Shown: piece after piece, positions 17,042-24,883 of the stretch | Layout: the number at the start of each line of letters is the position of its first letter | How positions within the stretch are numbered: the stretch's first letter is position 1 | Assembly: GCF_008087085.1 (NCBI RefSeq) | Contig: NZ_VIYJ01000002.1 | Coordinates: 310,001-374,000 of the forward strand | Length of the DNA stretch: 64,000 nucleotides | DNA from: Nocardioides rubriscoriae | GTDB lineage: Bacteria; Actinomycetota; Actinomycetes; Propionibacteriales; Nocardioidaceae | Direction: 5' to 3' | The notes under the pieces: generated by a model | The model's input: the letters and a program-made list of their open reading frames with translations, nothing else | Databases searched by the model: none | What the model was told of the DNA's origin: nothing | Translations under genes and position numbers: made by a program

Positions 17042-17956
17042 TCAGCCTGTGGTGGGGCGTCGGAAGTCGCGGCTGCGCGCGTTGACGGTCGCGACCGCCT
17101 CGAGGAACGCGGGCACGAACTTCTCCGACTCGAGCACGCACGCCGCGTGTCCCGAGTCGACCTCGTGCATGGTCGCGCCGCGGATGGCGCGGGCCAGGCC
17201 CACCTGGCGGGCCGCGGGGATCACCCGGTCGGAGGTGGTGACCACGACCGCGGTGGGCACGTCGATGCGGCCCAGCCAGGGTCGGGAGTGGTGACGGCCC
17301 AGCGCCGCGAGGGCCTGCCCAACGGCCCAGGGGCTGGTGGAGCGGAACTCGGCGATCGCCCACTCCTGGATGTCGCTGGGCTGTAGGACGGCCTCGGCGG
17401 CGGCGCGGGCCGCCCGGAGCGTGGTGCGCGAGCGCGAGACCTCGCGCAGCCCGAGCATGGTGGCGCCCATCCCGGTGAAGAACAGCCGCTCGGCCGGGTT
17501 GAGCTGGAAGCGGTCGGTCGTGGAGCAGAGCACGAGCCCCTGCACCACCTGCGGGTGCTGGCGCCACACGCGCTGGGCCACGACGCCGCCCATGGAGTAG
17601 CCGACGACGATGACCTCGGTCAGGCCGAGCACCTCGACCAGCGCGGCGACGTCGTCGGCGCAGTCGTGGAGGGAGAACTCGTCGCTGCGGATGCCCTGGC
17701 CGTGCCAGCGCTGGTCCATCGTCACGACGCGGTGCTTCTGCGCCAGCCGCGCGATCGTGGGGAACCAGGTGAGCAGCCCGGTGCACCCCAGCGCGTGCAG
17801 CAGCACGACCGTCGAGGAGTCGGGGGAGGGACCTGGGGTGTCGGTGACGTAGGTCGTCCCGCGGCCGGGCAGCTCGACGAGCCGGCCCCCGGGGATCGCG
17901 ACCCACGGCACGTAGAAGCGGTTGCGGACCAGCCCGAGCGGCGAGGGTGGGGCCAT
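17042..17956 (-). CDS. Alpha/beta hydrolase
   Basis: Hydrolase of 304 residues with HALGCTG before the oxyanion region, nucleophile motif GYSMGG, an acid candidate in TTSDRVIP and the histidine in DSGHAAC. Its start is divergent from the fused ChsE gene, with the KstR operator at 18048 between them, so it may belong to the regulon. It resembles the C-C/ester hydrolases common in actinobacterial catabolic clusters; the substrate is unknown. It is convergent with the pseudouridine synthase with 8 bases between stops. Confidence 0.75.
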   Translation of the reverse strand: MAPPSPLGLVRNRFYVPWVAIPGGRLVELPGRGTTYVTDTPGPSPDSSTVVLLHALGCTGLLTWFPTIARLAQKHRVVTMDQRWHGQGIRSDEFSLHDCADDVAALVEVLGLTEVIVVGYSMGGVVAQRVWRQHPQVVQGLVLCSTTDRFQLNPAERLFFTGMGATMLGLREVSRSRTTLRAARAAAEAVLQPSDIQEWAIAEFRSTSPWAVGQALAALGRHHSRPWLGRIDVPTAVVVTTSDRVIPAARQVGLARAIRGATMHEVDSGHAACVLESEKFVPAFLEAVATVNARSRDFRRPTTG

Positions 17957-17970
17957 GGCGGACTCCTGGT

Positions 17971-18010
17971 GGTGCGGGGGTGGCGCGGGGCGGTGCGGGG
18001 TGGTGCGGGT
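17971..18010 (+). repeat. G-rich tandem decamers (possible G-quadruplex)
   Basis: Four imperfect copies of a YGGTGCGGGG-type decamer run head to tail. G-runs at 17976-17980, 17987-17990, 17997-18000 and 18007-18009 are separated by 6-base loops, meeting a G3+N1-7 quadruplex rule. It lies in the divergent promoter region between the hydrolase and the fused ChsE gene. Confidence 0.55.
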
Positions 18011-18047
18011 GCCGAACGGGTGGTGCGGAGGGCGTAGCAGGAAGAAC

Positions 18048-18061
18048 TAGAACAGGTTACA
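18048..18061. promoter_or_regulatory. KstR operator upstream of the igr-type operon
   Basis: TAGAACAGGTTACA fits TNNAACNNGTTNNA exactly. TACAGT (18058-18063) overlaps its right end and lies seven bases before the GTG at 18071, a candidate -10 box for a leaderless message. Confidence 0.85.
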
Positions 18062-18070
18062 GTTTCGCCC

Positions 18071-20293
18071 GTGACCTCCGTCGAAGGCTATGCGCCCGCG
18101 GACCAGGAGTCGGTCGAGGCCGTCCGGTCCGTCATCACCTCGGTGCTCGCGAAAGCACCTGACTCCGGCCCCTCCTGGCAGGGGCTCGCCGAAGCCGGCC
18201 TGCTGTCGCTGCCGGTGCCCGAGTCCCACGGCGGCGAGGGTCTCGGCCTCGCCGAGGTCGGGGTGCTGCTGCGCGAGACCGGTGTCCGCGCGGTGCACCT
18301 GCCGGTGTGGGAGACCCTGTGCTGCGGCGTCCTGACCCTCGCCGCGCGCGGCACCGAGGGGCAGCAGGCGGCGCTGCTGCCCGGCGTCGCCGCCGGCGAC
18401 GTCGTGCTCACCCCGGCCCTGCGCGAGGTCGGCCGACGCCTCACCGACCGCCCCGAGACGTCGTACGCCGAAGGCACGGTGACCGGGCGCAAGATCGGCG
18501 TGTCCTACGCGGCCTCGTCGGTCGGCAGCACCACCCGGCTGCTGGTCACCGCGCGTGACGGCGACCGCGACGTGGTCGTCCTGGTCGACCCGGCCGGCCC
18601 CGGCGTCACGCTGGTCGAGTCGGGCTCGTCGGCGCGGATCACCCAGCACACCGTGGTGCTCGACCACGCTCCCGCCGACCTCCTCGGCGGCGCCGGCGCC
18701 GAGGGTGCCGCGGGGGTGCTCGTCGAGCACGCCGTCGCGGGCCTGGCCCTGCTCGCGGCCGGGGTCGTCCAGGGTGCGGTCGACCTGACCGCCGACTACA
18801 TCAAGGGTCGCGAGCAGTTCGGCCGCGCGCTGGCGCAGTTCCAGGCCGTGGCCATGCAGGCCGCCGACCTCTACATCGCCGCCCGCACGCTCGACCTCGT
18901 CGCCGAGAACGTGTCGTGGCGCGTGCGCAGTGGGCTCGACGCCACCGACGACCTGGCCGTGGCGGCCTACTGGGTCTGCACCGAGGCGCCGAAGGCGCTG
19001 CGCACCTGCCACCACCTGCACGGCGGCATGGGCGTCGACACGACCTACCCGCTGCACCACTACTACTCGTGGGTCGTCGACATCAGCCACGCGCTCGGCA
19101 CCCTGCCGGGCGACGTCGCGGTCGAGGACCCCACGACCAAGAACCTCGAGCTCAGCGCCGAGCAGCGCGCCCTCAAGGCCGAGATCCGCAGCTACTTCCA
19201 CGGTCTGGCCTCCCACGACGAGCACGTCGAGATGGTCCAGGACCGTCACGGCGAGACCTACCAGCGCCTCATCCGCCAGATGGGCGAGGACGGCTGGATG
19301 GGCGTCGGCTGGCCGAAGGAGTACGGCGGGCACGGGCTCGGCGAGATCGAGCAGACGATCTTCGCCAACGAGGCCCAGCACGCCGACGTCCACCTGCCGG
19401 CCGTGACGCTGCAGACCGTCGGCCCGACCCTCATCCGGCACGGCACGCAGAAGCAGAAGGACCTGTTCCTGCGCCGCATCCTGGCCGGCGACGTGCACTT
19501 CGCGATCGGTTACAGCGAGCCCGACGCCGGCACCGACCTCGCGGCGCTGCGCACGACCGCCCGCCGCGACGGCGACCACTACGTCGTCAACGGCCAGAAG
19601 ATGTGGACCACCGGCGGCCACCAGGCCGACTTCGTGTGGCTGGCCGTGCGCACCGACCCCGACGCCCCCAAGCACAAGGGCATCTCGATCCTCATCGTCG
19701 ACACCACCGACCCGGGCTACTCGTTCACGCCGATCATCACCGCCGACGGCGCCCACCACACCAACGCGACATACTACAACGACGTCCGCGTGCCGGTCGA
19801 CATGCTCGTCGGCGAGGAGAACCAGGGCTGGAAGCTGATCACCACCCAGCTCAACCACGAGCGCGTCATGCTCGGCCCGGCGGGCCGCATCGAGGGCCTG
19901 CGCGATCGGATCGTCGACTGGGCGACCAAGGCCGGCGTCGCCGAGCGGGCCGACGTCCGCGACGTGCTCGGTCGTGTGACCGCGGTCTTCCGCGTCAACG
20001 AGCTGCTCAACTGGGAGGTCGCCCGGGCGGCCGCCACCGGTGAGATCTCGGTCGGCGACGCGTCGTCGTCGAAGGTGTTCGCCGCCGACCAGGTCCAGCA
20101 CCTGTCGGCCGACCTGGTCGCGATCGTGCAGCGCTACGGCGACCCGGCCGACGAGGAGACGAGAGCACTGCTCCGTTACCTCGACGACCAGGCCAAGCGC
20201 AACCTCGTGCTGACCTTCGGCGGCGGCGTCCAGGAGGTCCAGCGCGAGCTCATCGCGATGTTCGGCCTCGGGCTCCCGCGGGTCCCGCGTTGA
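18071..20293 (+). CDS. chsE1-chsE2: Fused acyl-CoA dehydrogenase, ChsE1-ChsE2 (FadE28-FadE29) type
   Basis: A 740-residue protein with two acyl-CoA-dehydrogenase domains. Domain 1 (about 1-350) ends in HHLHGGMGVDTTYPLHHYY, the FadE28-like signature without the usual glutamate. Domain 2 (about 357-740) has IGYSEPDAGTDLAALRTTA, GQKMWTTGGHQADFVW and a C-terminal GGGVQEVQRELIAMFGLGLPR, FadE29-like. In M. tuberculosis these are separate genes in the same order, forming an alpha2beta2 enzyme that dehydrogenates the 3-carbon side chain of 3-oxopregnenoyl-CoA. Combined length (about 339 + 387) matches a head-to-tail fusion. GTG start with a -10-like box 7 bases upstream. First gene of the operon ending in ltp2. 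Confidence 0.85.
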   Translation: MTSVEGYAPADQESVEAVRSVITSVLAKAPDSGPSWQGLAEAGLLSLPVPESHGGEGLGLAEVGVLLRETGVRAVHLPVWETLCCGVLTLAARGTEGQQAALLPGVAAGDVVLTPALREVGRRLTDRPETSYAEGTVTGRKIGVSYAASSVGSTTRLLVTARDGDRDVVVLVDPAGPGVTLVESGSSARITQHTVVLDHAPADLLGGAGAEGAAGVLVEHAVAGLALLAAGVVQGAVDLTADYIKGREQFGRALAQFQAVAMQAADLYIAARTLDLVAENVSWRVRSGLDATDDLAVAAYWVCTEAPKALRTCHHLHGGMGVDTTYPLHHYYSWVVDISHALGTLPGDVAVEDPTTKNLELSAEQRALKAEIRSYFHGLASHDEHVEMVQDRHGETYQRLIRQMGEDGWMGVGWPKEYGGHGLGEIEQTIFANEAQHADVHLPAVTLQTVGPTLIRHGTQKQKDLFLRRILAGDVHFAIGYSEPDAGTDLAALRTTARRDGDHYVVNGQKMWTTGGHQADFVWLAVRTDPDAPKHKGISILIVDTTDPGYSFTPIITADGAHHTNATYYNDVRVPVDMLVGEENQGWKLITTQLNHERVMLGPAGRIEGLRDRIVDWATKAGVAERADVRDVLGRVTAVFRVNELLNWEVARAAATGEISVGDASSSKVFAADQVQHLSADLVAIVQRYGDPADEETRALLRYLDDQAKRNLVLTFGGGVQEVQRELIAMFGLGLPRVPR

Positions 20294-20799
20294 GCGAGGT
20301 CCACGAGCGCATCATGGCCGAGGCCGAGCGCATCAAGGCGCTCGGCGAGGCGTCGGAGTCGCGGGCGCCGTACGCCGTCAACCAGGCCACCATCGGCACC
20401 TGGCTCGACGCGATGGGCTACGACAACGACCGCTTCCGCCAGGGCGAGGCCCCGCCGTCGATGGCGCAGGTCTGGACGATGCCCGGCCTCGGGCGGCGGC
20501 GTCCTCCCGAGGACCCGCTGAGCCGGATGACCGAGATGCTGACCGCCGAGGGCTACACCGCCGTGCTCGGCACCAACTGCGAGCAGACCTACGAGCGCTA
20601 CCTGCGCGTCGGCGAGGAGGTCCGCGTGACCAGTGCTCTCGACTCGGTCGTCGGGCCGAAGAGCACCGGCATGGGCGTCGGCTACTTCGTGACCTCGCGC
20701 AACACCTGGTACGTCGACCACCCCGACGGCACCGCGGAGAAGGTCGCCACGATGCTCTTCCGCGTGCTGAAGTTCGTACCGAAGGAGAAGTCCGCATGA
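20290..20799 (+). CDS. MaoC-like hot-dog protein, N-terminal half of ChsH2
   Basis: Protein of 169 residues starting TTG, overlapping the ChsE stop by 4 bases. The hot-dog fold is suggested by VGEEVRVTSALDSVVGPKSTGMGVGYFVTSRNTW. In M. tuberculosis ChsH2 (Rv3542c, about 311 residues) carries this MaoC-like part and a DUF35 part in one chain; here the DUF35 part is encoded separately by the next gene, overlapping by ATGA. Together with ChsH1 it should hydrate the unsaturated C22 side-chain CoA ester. Confidence 0.8.
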   Translation: MSEVHERIMAEAERIKALGEASESRAPYAVNQATIGTWLDAMGYDNDRFRQGEAPPSMAQVWTMPGLGRRRPPEDPLSRMTEMLTAEGYTAVLGTNCEQTYERYLRVGEEVRVTSALDSVVGPKSTGMGVGYFVTSRNTWYVDHPDGTAEKVATMLFRVLKFVPKEKSA

Positions 20800-21191
20800 C
20801 CGTGCGCCCGATGGTCAACCGCGACTCGCAGTTCTTCTGGGACGGCACCCAGGTCGGTGAGCTGCGCATCCAGGTGTGCAACGCCTGCGGGGCCAAGCGC
20901 TTCCCGCCCGGCCCGGCCTGCCAGTCCTGCGAGGCCTACGACCGCGGCTTCGAGGTCGCGTCGGGGGAGGGCACGGTCTTCTCCTACGTCGTGCACCGCC
21001 ACCCGCCGGTGCCCGGCAAGGAGCTGCCGATCGTCATCGCCCTGGTCGACCTCGACGAGGGCGTGCGGATGGTCGGCGAGGTCGTCGGCGCTGGTGCGTC
21101 GGACGGCGACATCGCGATCTGCGACCGGCTGCGCGTCGACTACAACCGCGTCGACGACGACCTGACGCTGCCGGTCTGGAGGAAGGCATGA
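20796..21191 (+). CDS. DUF35/OB-fold zinc-ribbon protein, C-terminal half of ChsH2
   Basis: Protein of 131 residues. A zinc ribbon CNACGAKRFPPGPACQSC (two CxxC pairs, about residues 28-45) precedes an OB-fold (GTVFSYVVHRHPPVPGKELP ... VDLDEGVRMVGEVV). DUF35 partners dock on thiolase-like Ltp aldolases; from memory the ChsH2 DUF35 domain is needed for Ltp2 activity. ATG overlaps the preceding stop (ATGA) and its own stop overlaps chsH1, so the three proteins are probably made in fixed ratio. Confidence 0.85.
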   Translation: MTVRPMVNRDSQFFWDGTQVGELRIQVCNACGAKRFPPGPACQSCEAYDRGFEVASGEGTVFSYVVHRHPPVPGKELPIVIALVDLDEGVRMVGEVVGAGASDGDIAICDRLRVDYNRVDDDLTLPVWRKA

Positions 21192-21574
21192 AGACGCTCG
21201 AGGCGGGTCAGGTGATCCCCGAGTGGAGCCTGCCGCTGACCCCCACCACGATCGTGAGCACCGCGATCGCCACCCGTGACTGGCAGGACGTCCACCACGA
21301 CCGCGACGTCGCGCAGGCGGCCGGGTCGAAGGACATCTTCATGAACATCCTGACCAGCAACGCCCTGGTCGAGCGCTACGTCGTCGACTGGGCCGGCCAC
21401 GACACCGAGCTCAAGGGCATCGCGATCCGTCTCGGTGCCCCGGCGCACCCCTACGACACCCTCACCTTCAGCGGCGAGGTCACCGAGGTCACCGACGGGG
21501 TCGCGACCATCAGCGTCGTCGGCCGGGTCTCGATGGGCGACCACGTCACCGGCACCGTCAAGGTGGCGGTGTGA
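21188..21574 (+). CDS. chsH1: MaoC-like enoyl-CoA hydratase subunit ChsH1
   Basis: Hot-dog protein of 128 residues. The hydratase motif is recognisable as ATRDWQDVHHDRDVAQAAG, with Asp and His at the usual catalytic positions, then KDIFMNILTSNALVERYV. In M. tuberculosis ChsH1 (Rv3541c) supplies the active site of the ChsH1-ChsH2 heterotetramer that hydrates 3-oxochola-dienoyl-type three-carbon side chains. ATG 21188 overlaps the previous stop; in-frame sequence upstream is antisense-like and was not used. Confidence 0.85.
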   Translation: MKTLEAGQVIPEWSLPLTPTTIVSTAIATRDWQDVHHDRDVAQAAGSKDIFMNILTSNALVERYVVDWAGHDTELKGIAIRLGAPAHPYDTLTFSGEVTEVTDGVATISVVGRVSMGDHVTGTVKVAV

Positions 21575-22755
21575 GCGGCCCGTCGGGCGGGCTGTCCGGC
21601 CGCGCCGCGATCGTCGGCATCGGCGCGACCGAGTTCTCCAAGGCGTCGGGTCGCTCCGAGCTGCAGCTGTCGGTCGAGGCGGTCCGCGCGGCGGTCGCCG
21701 ACGCGGGGCTGTCGATGGCGGAGGTCGACGGGCTGACGACGTTCACCATGGACACCTCGTCGGAGATCGCGGTCGCCCGCGAGCTCGGGCTGTCAGAGCT
21801 GCGGTTCTTCAGCCGCATCAACTACGGCGGCGGCGCGGCCTGCGCGACCGTCCAGCAGGCGGCGATGGCCGTGGCGACCGGCGTCGCCGACGTCGTCGTG
21901 GCCTACCGCGGCTTCAACGAGCGCTCCGAGAGCCGCTTCGGGCAGTTCTCGGTGGCGGCCGCCACCCAGGTCAACACCAACGGTCTCGACAACGCCTGGT
22001 CCTACCCGTTCGGCCTGGGCACCCCCGCGGCGACCGTGGCGATGCAGGCGCGCCGCTACATGCACGAGTACGGCGCCACCTCCGCCGACTTCGGTGCGGT
22101 CGCCGTCGCCGACCGACGCCACGCCGCCACCAACCCGGCCGCGTTCTTCCACGGCAAGCCGATCACGATCGAGGACCACCAGGCCTCGCGGATGATCGCC
22201 GACCCGCTCCACCTGCTCGACTGCTGCCAGGAGAGCGACGGCGCCCAGGCCCTGGTGGTGGTCTCGGCCGAGCGGGCCCGCGACCTGCCGCAGAAGCCGG
22301 CGTACGTCGCCGCGGCGGCCCAGGGGAGCGGACGCGACCAGTTCGTGATGACGTCCTACTACCGCGACGACATCGGCATCCCCGAGATGGGCGTCGTCGG
22401 GCGCGAGCTGTGGCGCCAGTCGGGGCTGACCCCGGCCGACATGCCGATGGCGATCCTCTACGACCACTTCACGCCCTACGTGCTGATGCAGCTCGAGGAG
22501 CTGGGGTTCTGCGGCCGGGGCGAGGCTCCCGGGTTCGTCGCCGACGGCGCGATCGAGGTGGGCGGTCGGCTGCCGCTCAACACCCACGGCGGGCAGCTGG
22601 GAGAGGCCTACATCCACGGCATGAACGGCATCGCCGAAGGCGTGCGCCAGATCCGGGGCACCTCGGTCAACCCCGTCGCGGCCGCGGCCGACTCGCACGT
22701 GCTGGTCACGGCCGGCACCGGGGTGCCGACGAGCGGCCTGATTCTCAGCGCCTGA
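21571..22755 (+). CDS. ltp2: Thiolase-fold aldolase Ltp2
   Basis: A 394-residue thiolase-like protein (AIVGIGATEFSKASGRSE; NYGGGAACATVQQAAMAVATG) without the paired catalytic cysteines of thiolases. It keeps the tyrosines in LYDHFTPYVL and GEAYIHGMNG that correspond to the catalytic tyrosines reported for Ltp2 aldolases. Ltp2, with the DUF35 domain, cleaves the hydroxylated side-chain CoA ester to androstenedione/androstadienedione and propionyl-CoA, completing side-chain removal. GTG start overlaps the chsH1 stop. Last gene of the operon. Confidence 0.88.
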   Translation: MSGPSGGLSGRAAIVGIGATEFSKASGRSELQLSVEAVRAAVADAGLSMAEVDGLTTFTMDTSSEIAVARELGLSELRFFSRINYGGGAACATVQQAAMAVATGVADVVVAYRGFNERSESRFGQFSVAAATQVNTNGLDNAWSYPFGLGTPAATVAMQARRYMHEYGATSADFGAVAVADRRHAATNPAAFFHGKPITIEDHQASRMIADPLHLLDCCQESDGAQALVVVSAERARDLPQKPAYVAAAAQGSGRDQFVMTSYYRDDIGIPEMGVVGRELWRQSGLTPADMPMAILYDHFTPYVLMQLEELGFCGRGEAPGFVADGAIEVGGRLPLNTHGGQLGEAYIHGMNGIAEGVRQIRGTSVNPVAAAADSHVLVTAGTGVPTSGLILSA

Positions 22756-22760
22756 AGCCC

Positions 22761-22800
22761 ATATCTTCATTTCTCACAGATGAAGGTATGATCTTCATGT
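22761..22800. promoter_or_regulatory. Operator/promoter of satD, probably leaderless
   Basis: ATATCTTCAT (22761-22770) and ATGAAGGTAT (22780-22789) form 10-base arms with one mismatch and a 9-base spacer; a third half-site ATCTTCAT is at 22791. A -10-like TATGAT at 22786-22791 is followed by six or seven bases and the GTG at 22799, implying a leaderless transcript. Its AT-richness stands out from the surroundings. Confidence 0.65.
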
Positions 22801-23437
22801 GTCGGACCTGAAGCAGTCGCCGCCGGTCGTGGTGATCGGCGACCTCGTCGGGTCGCGGGTCGTCGCCGACCGCGCAGGCCTGCACCACGTGCTGGCCGGT
22901 GCGCTGAGCGCGGTCAACGACCGGTGGGGCACCGACCTGCGGATCACCGTCGGCGACGAGTTCCAGGGCACCGTGCCCTCGCTCGGCGCGGCCACGTCGA
23001 TCACGCTGGCGCTGCGGCTCGCGCTGCTGCCCGACCACGACCTGCGCTGCGGCATCGGCCGGGGCGCGACCGCCGTGCTCGACGCCACGTCGGGCATCGA
23101 GGACGGCCCGGGCTGGTGGGCCGCCCGTGCGGCGATCGAGGCCGTCGAGGCGCTGGCCGACCGGCCCGCGACCCGGGGTGCGCGCACGGCGTACCGCTCG
23201 ACCGACGTGACCGAACCGGTCGGTGCGCTCGACGCGGCCCTGCTCGCCCGCGACGAGCTCGTCGGGCGGCTCTCGTCCCGCTCCTCGTCGGTGCTGCGTG
23301 GTCTGCTGTCCGGGCGGACCCAGCGCGAGGTCGCCGCCGACGAGCAGGTCTCGGAGTCGGCGGTCTCTCAACGGGTGCGCCGCGACGGCATCGGCGTCGT
23401 CGTGACGATGAGTGAGTGGCTGGAGAGCCTGGAATGA
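22799..23437 (+). CDS. SatD-family protein with C-terminal HTH
   Basis: Protein of 212 residues of the SatD family: VVVIGDLVGSR at the N terminus and ITVGDEFQGTVPSLGAA, LRCGIGRG and WWAARAAIE in the body. A C-terminal helix-turn-helix (TQREVAADEQVSESAVSQRVRR, about residues 174-195) could bind DNA. SatD function is poorly understood. It overlaps no gene but the membrane protein starts 5 bases later, a pairing common for SatD genes. An AT-rich inverted repeat directly upstream suggests autoregulation. Confidence 0.75.
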   Translation: MSDLKQSPPVVVIGDLVGSRVVADRAGLHHVLAGALSAVNDRWGTDLRITVGDEFQGTVPSLGAATSITLALRLALLPDHDLRCGIGRGATAVLDATSGIEDGPGWWAARAAIEAVEALADRPATRGARTAYRSTDVTEPVGALDAALLARDELVGRLSSRSSSVLRGLLSGRTQREVAADEQVSESAVSQRVRRDGIGVVVTMSEWLESLE

Positions 23438-23441
23438 CGCG

Positions 23442-24191
23442 ATGACCTGGCTCGGGCTGGTGCTCCTCGGGGTCGGCACGACCGATCTCGTCTACTCCTG
23501 GTGGGGGCGGCCGCGCCTGGCCGAGGGCCTGTCGGCCGTCGTAGCCGTCGTGGTCGCGCTGCTGGCCGGGGTCGGCGGGCTCGGGCTGCCCGGCCTGCTC
23601 GGCGTCGTCGCCGTCGTCGTGGCGGTCGTCGTGTGGGGCGAGAGCGTGACCTACGGCTTCGGGGCCAGGCGCTACGCGCTGCCGCTCGTCGTGCTCGGCG
23701 GCGTCGTCGTCGCAGGGGTCCTCGCCTCGGTCGCCGCGTCACCCGACGACTCGTGGCTCGGTGACTGGCTCGACTCCTCGACGCTGCCGGCGCTCGCCGA
23801 CCTCGACGCCGGGCGCGCGCTGCTCGTCGCCGGCACCCTGCTGGTCCAGCTGTCGACCGGCAACGTCGTGGTCCGGCTGGTCCTCGGGGTCACCGGCACG
23901 ACCAACCCGATGCGCTCCACCACCGGGCCCGCGCCGGCGCTCAAGGGCGGGCGCCTGCTCGGACCGATGGAGCGGCTCTTCATCGTCGGACTCGGCCTCG
24001 CGGGCCAGGTGACCGCCGCCAGCATCGTGATCGCGGCCAAGGGGCTGCTGCGCTTCCCCGAGCTGCAGTCGGCGCGGGCCTCCCCGTCGTCCGCGGGCCC
24101 GGGCATCCACGAGGTCACCGAGTACTTCCTGGTCGGCAGCTTCGTGTCGTGGTCGGTGTCCCTGGTCTCGCTGGTGCTGGTCGCCACCTGA
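23442..24191 (+). CDS. Multi-pass membrane protein paired with SatD
   Basis: Protein of 249 residues with about six hydrophobic segments: TWLGLVLLGVGTTDLVYSW, a GLSAVVAVVVALLAGVGGLG block, LPLVVLGGVVVAGVLASV, LLVAGTLLVQLSTGNVVVRL, LFIVGLGLAGQVTAASIVIA and a C-terminal FVSWSVSLVSLVLVA. A loop between segments has ALKGGRLLGPMERLF. No catalytic motif recognised. ATG 23442 is used because the first membrane segment begins there. Coupled to satD by 4 intervening bases. Confidence 0.7.
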   Translation: MTWLGLVLLGVGTTDLVYSWWGRPRLAEGLSAVVAVVVALLAGVGGLGLPGLLGVVAVVVAVVVWGESVTYGFGARRYALPLVVLGGVVVAGVLASVAASPDDSWLGDWLDSSTLPALADLDAGRALLVAGTLLVQLSTGNVVVRLVLGVTGTTNPMRSTTGPAPALKGGRLLGPMERLFIVGLGLAGQVTAASIVIAAKGLLRFPELQSARASPSSAGPGIHEVTEYFLVGSFVSWSVSLVSLVLVAT

Positions 24192-24201
24192 CAATGGACC
24201 C

Positions 24202-24669
24202 ATGACGTCCGAGCCGACCGGGCCCACCGTCCACGCGATCCACGTGGCCAAGGCGACCCGGCTCCCGATGCGCACGGTCGACCGCGTCGAGGTCGAGGCC
24301 GGCAAGGGCATCGTCGGCGACCGCTACCACGGCACCAAGCACCGTCACGTGACCGTGCAGAGCCTGTCCACGCTCGCCGAGGCCGCGGAGGTCTACGGCG
24401 CCGGCGTGCCGGCCCACCTGACCCGCCGCAACCTCACCCTCGACCACGGCACCGTGCCCCGCGAGCCCGGCGCGCTGATCCGGGTCGGGCCGGTGCTGCT
24501 CCAGGTCGTCCGCGTGGCCGCCCCCTGCAAGCTCCTCGACGACACCATCGGTCCCGGCGCCCACCACGCCATGCGCCACCGCGGCGGCTCGGTGTGCCGT
24601 GTCCTCGAGGGTGGGGCGGTCGTCGTCGGCGATCCGGTCGACCTCGACCCTCCTGACCAGCTCGCCTGA
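24202..24669 (+). CDS. MOSC-domain protein
   Basis: A 155-residue MOSC domain: GIVGDRYHGTKHRHVTVQS, the NLTLDHGTVPREPGALIRVG core and the conserved cysteine in AAPCKLLDD (about residue 110) used for sulfur or molybdenum-cofactor chemistry. Stand-alone MOSC proteins may carry activated sulfur or take part in detoxification; the specific role is not visible. It ends 20 bases before the first repeat that flanks the HNH gene. Confidence 0.8.
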   Translation: MTSEPTGPTVHAIHVAKATRLPMRTVDRVEVEAGKGIVGDRYHGTKHRHVTVQSLSTLAEAAEVYGAGVPAHLTRRNLTLDHGTVPREPGALIRVGPVLLQVVRVAAPCKLLDDTIGPGAHHAMRHRGGSVCRVLEGGAVVVGDPVDLDPPDQLA

Positions 24670-24688
24670 CCTCACACGCACGACGTCA

Positions 24689-24824
24689 CCCCACGGTGGT
24701 CGAGGAGGTCGCCCGCGACCGTCTCGAGACCACGCCACCGCAGCCGACGTAGGTGACTTGACCGGCCCCCTGCGGCTGTGTGGTTTCGTGACGGCCGCGG
24801 GCGGCCTCCTCCACCACCGTGGGG
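24689..24824. repeat. Long inverted repeat downstream of the HNH gene
   Basis: The left arm begins CCCCACGGTGGTCGAGGAGG at 24689; its inverted partner ends at 24824. The arms pair over about 45 bases with roughly six mismatches and extend weakly to a CCGCAG step. Arm sequence is shared with the copies at 26238, 26296 and 3372. Confidence 0.75.
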
Positions 24825-24883
24825 TGGGTGTGGGCGTGCCGGTGACCCCGCTGTGGTGGTGGTGGGCGGGGTCTTTGGGGCGT

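Noticed and set aside
18047..20101. Long minus-strand open frame over the fused ChsE gene
   Set aside because: Repetitive Gly/Val/Ala product and no start signal; the plus strand has clear dehydrogenase motifs.
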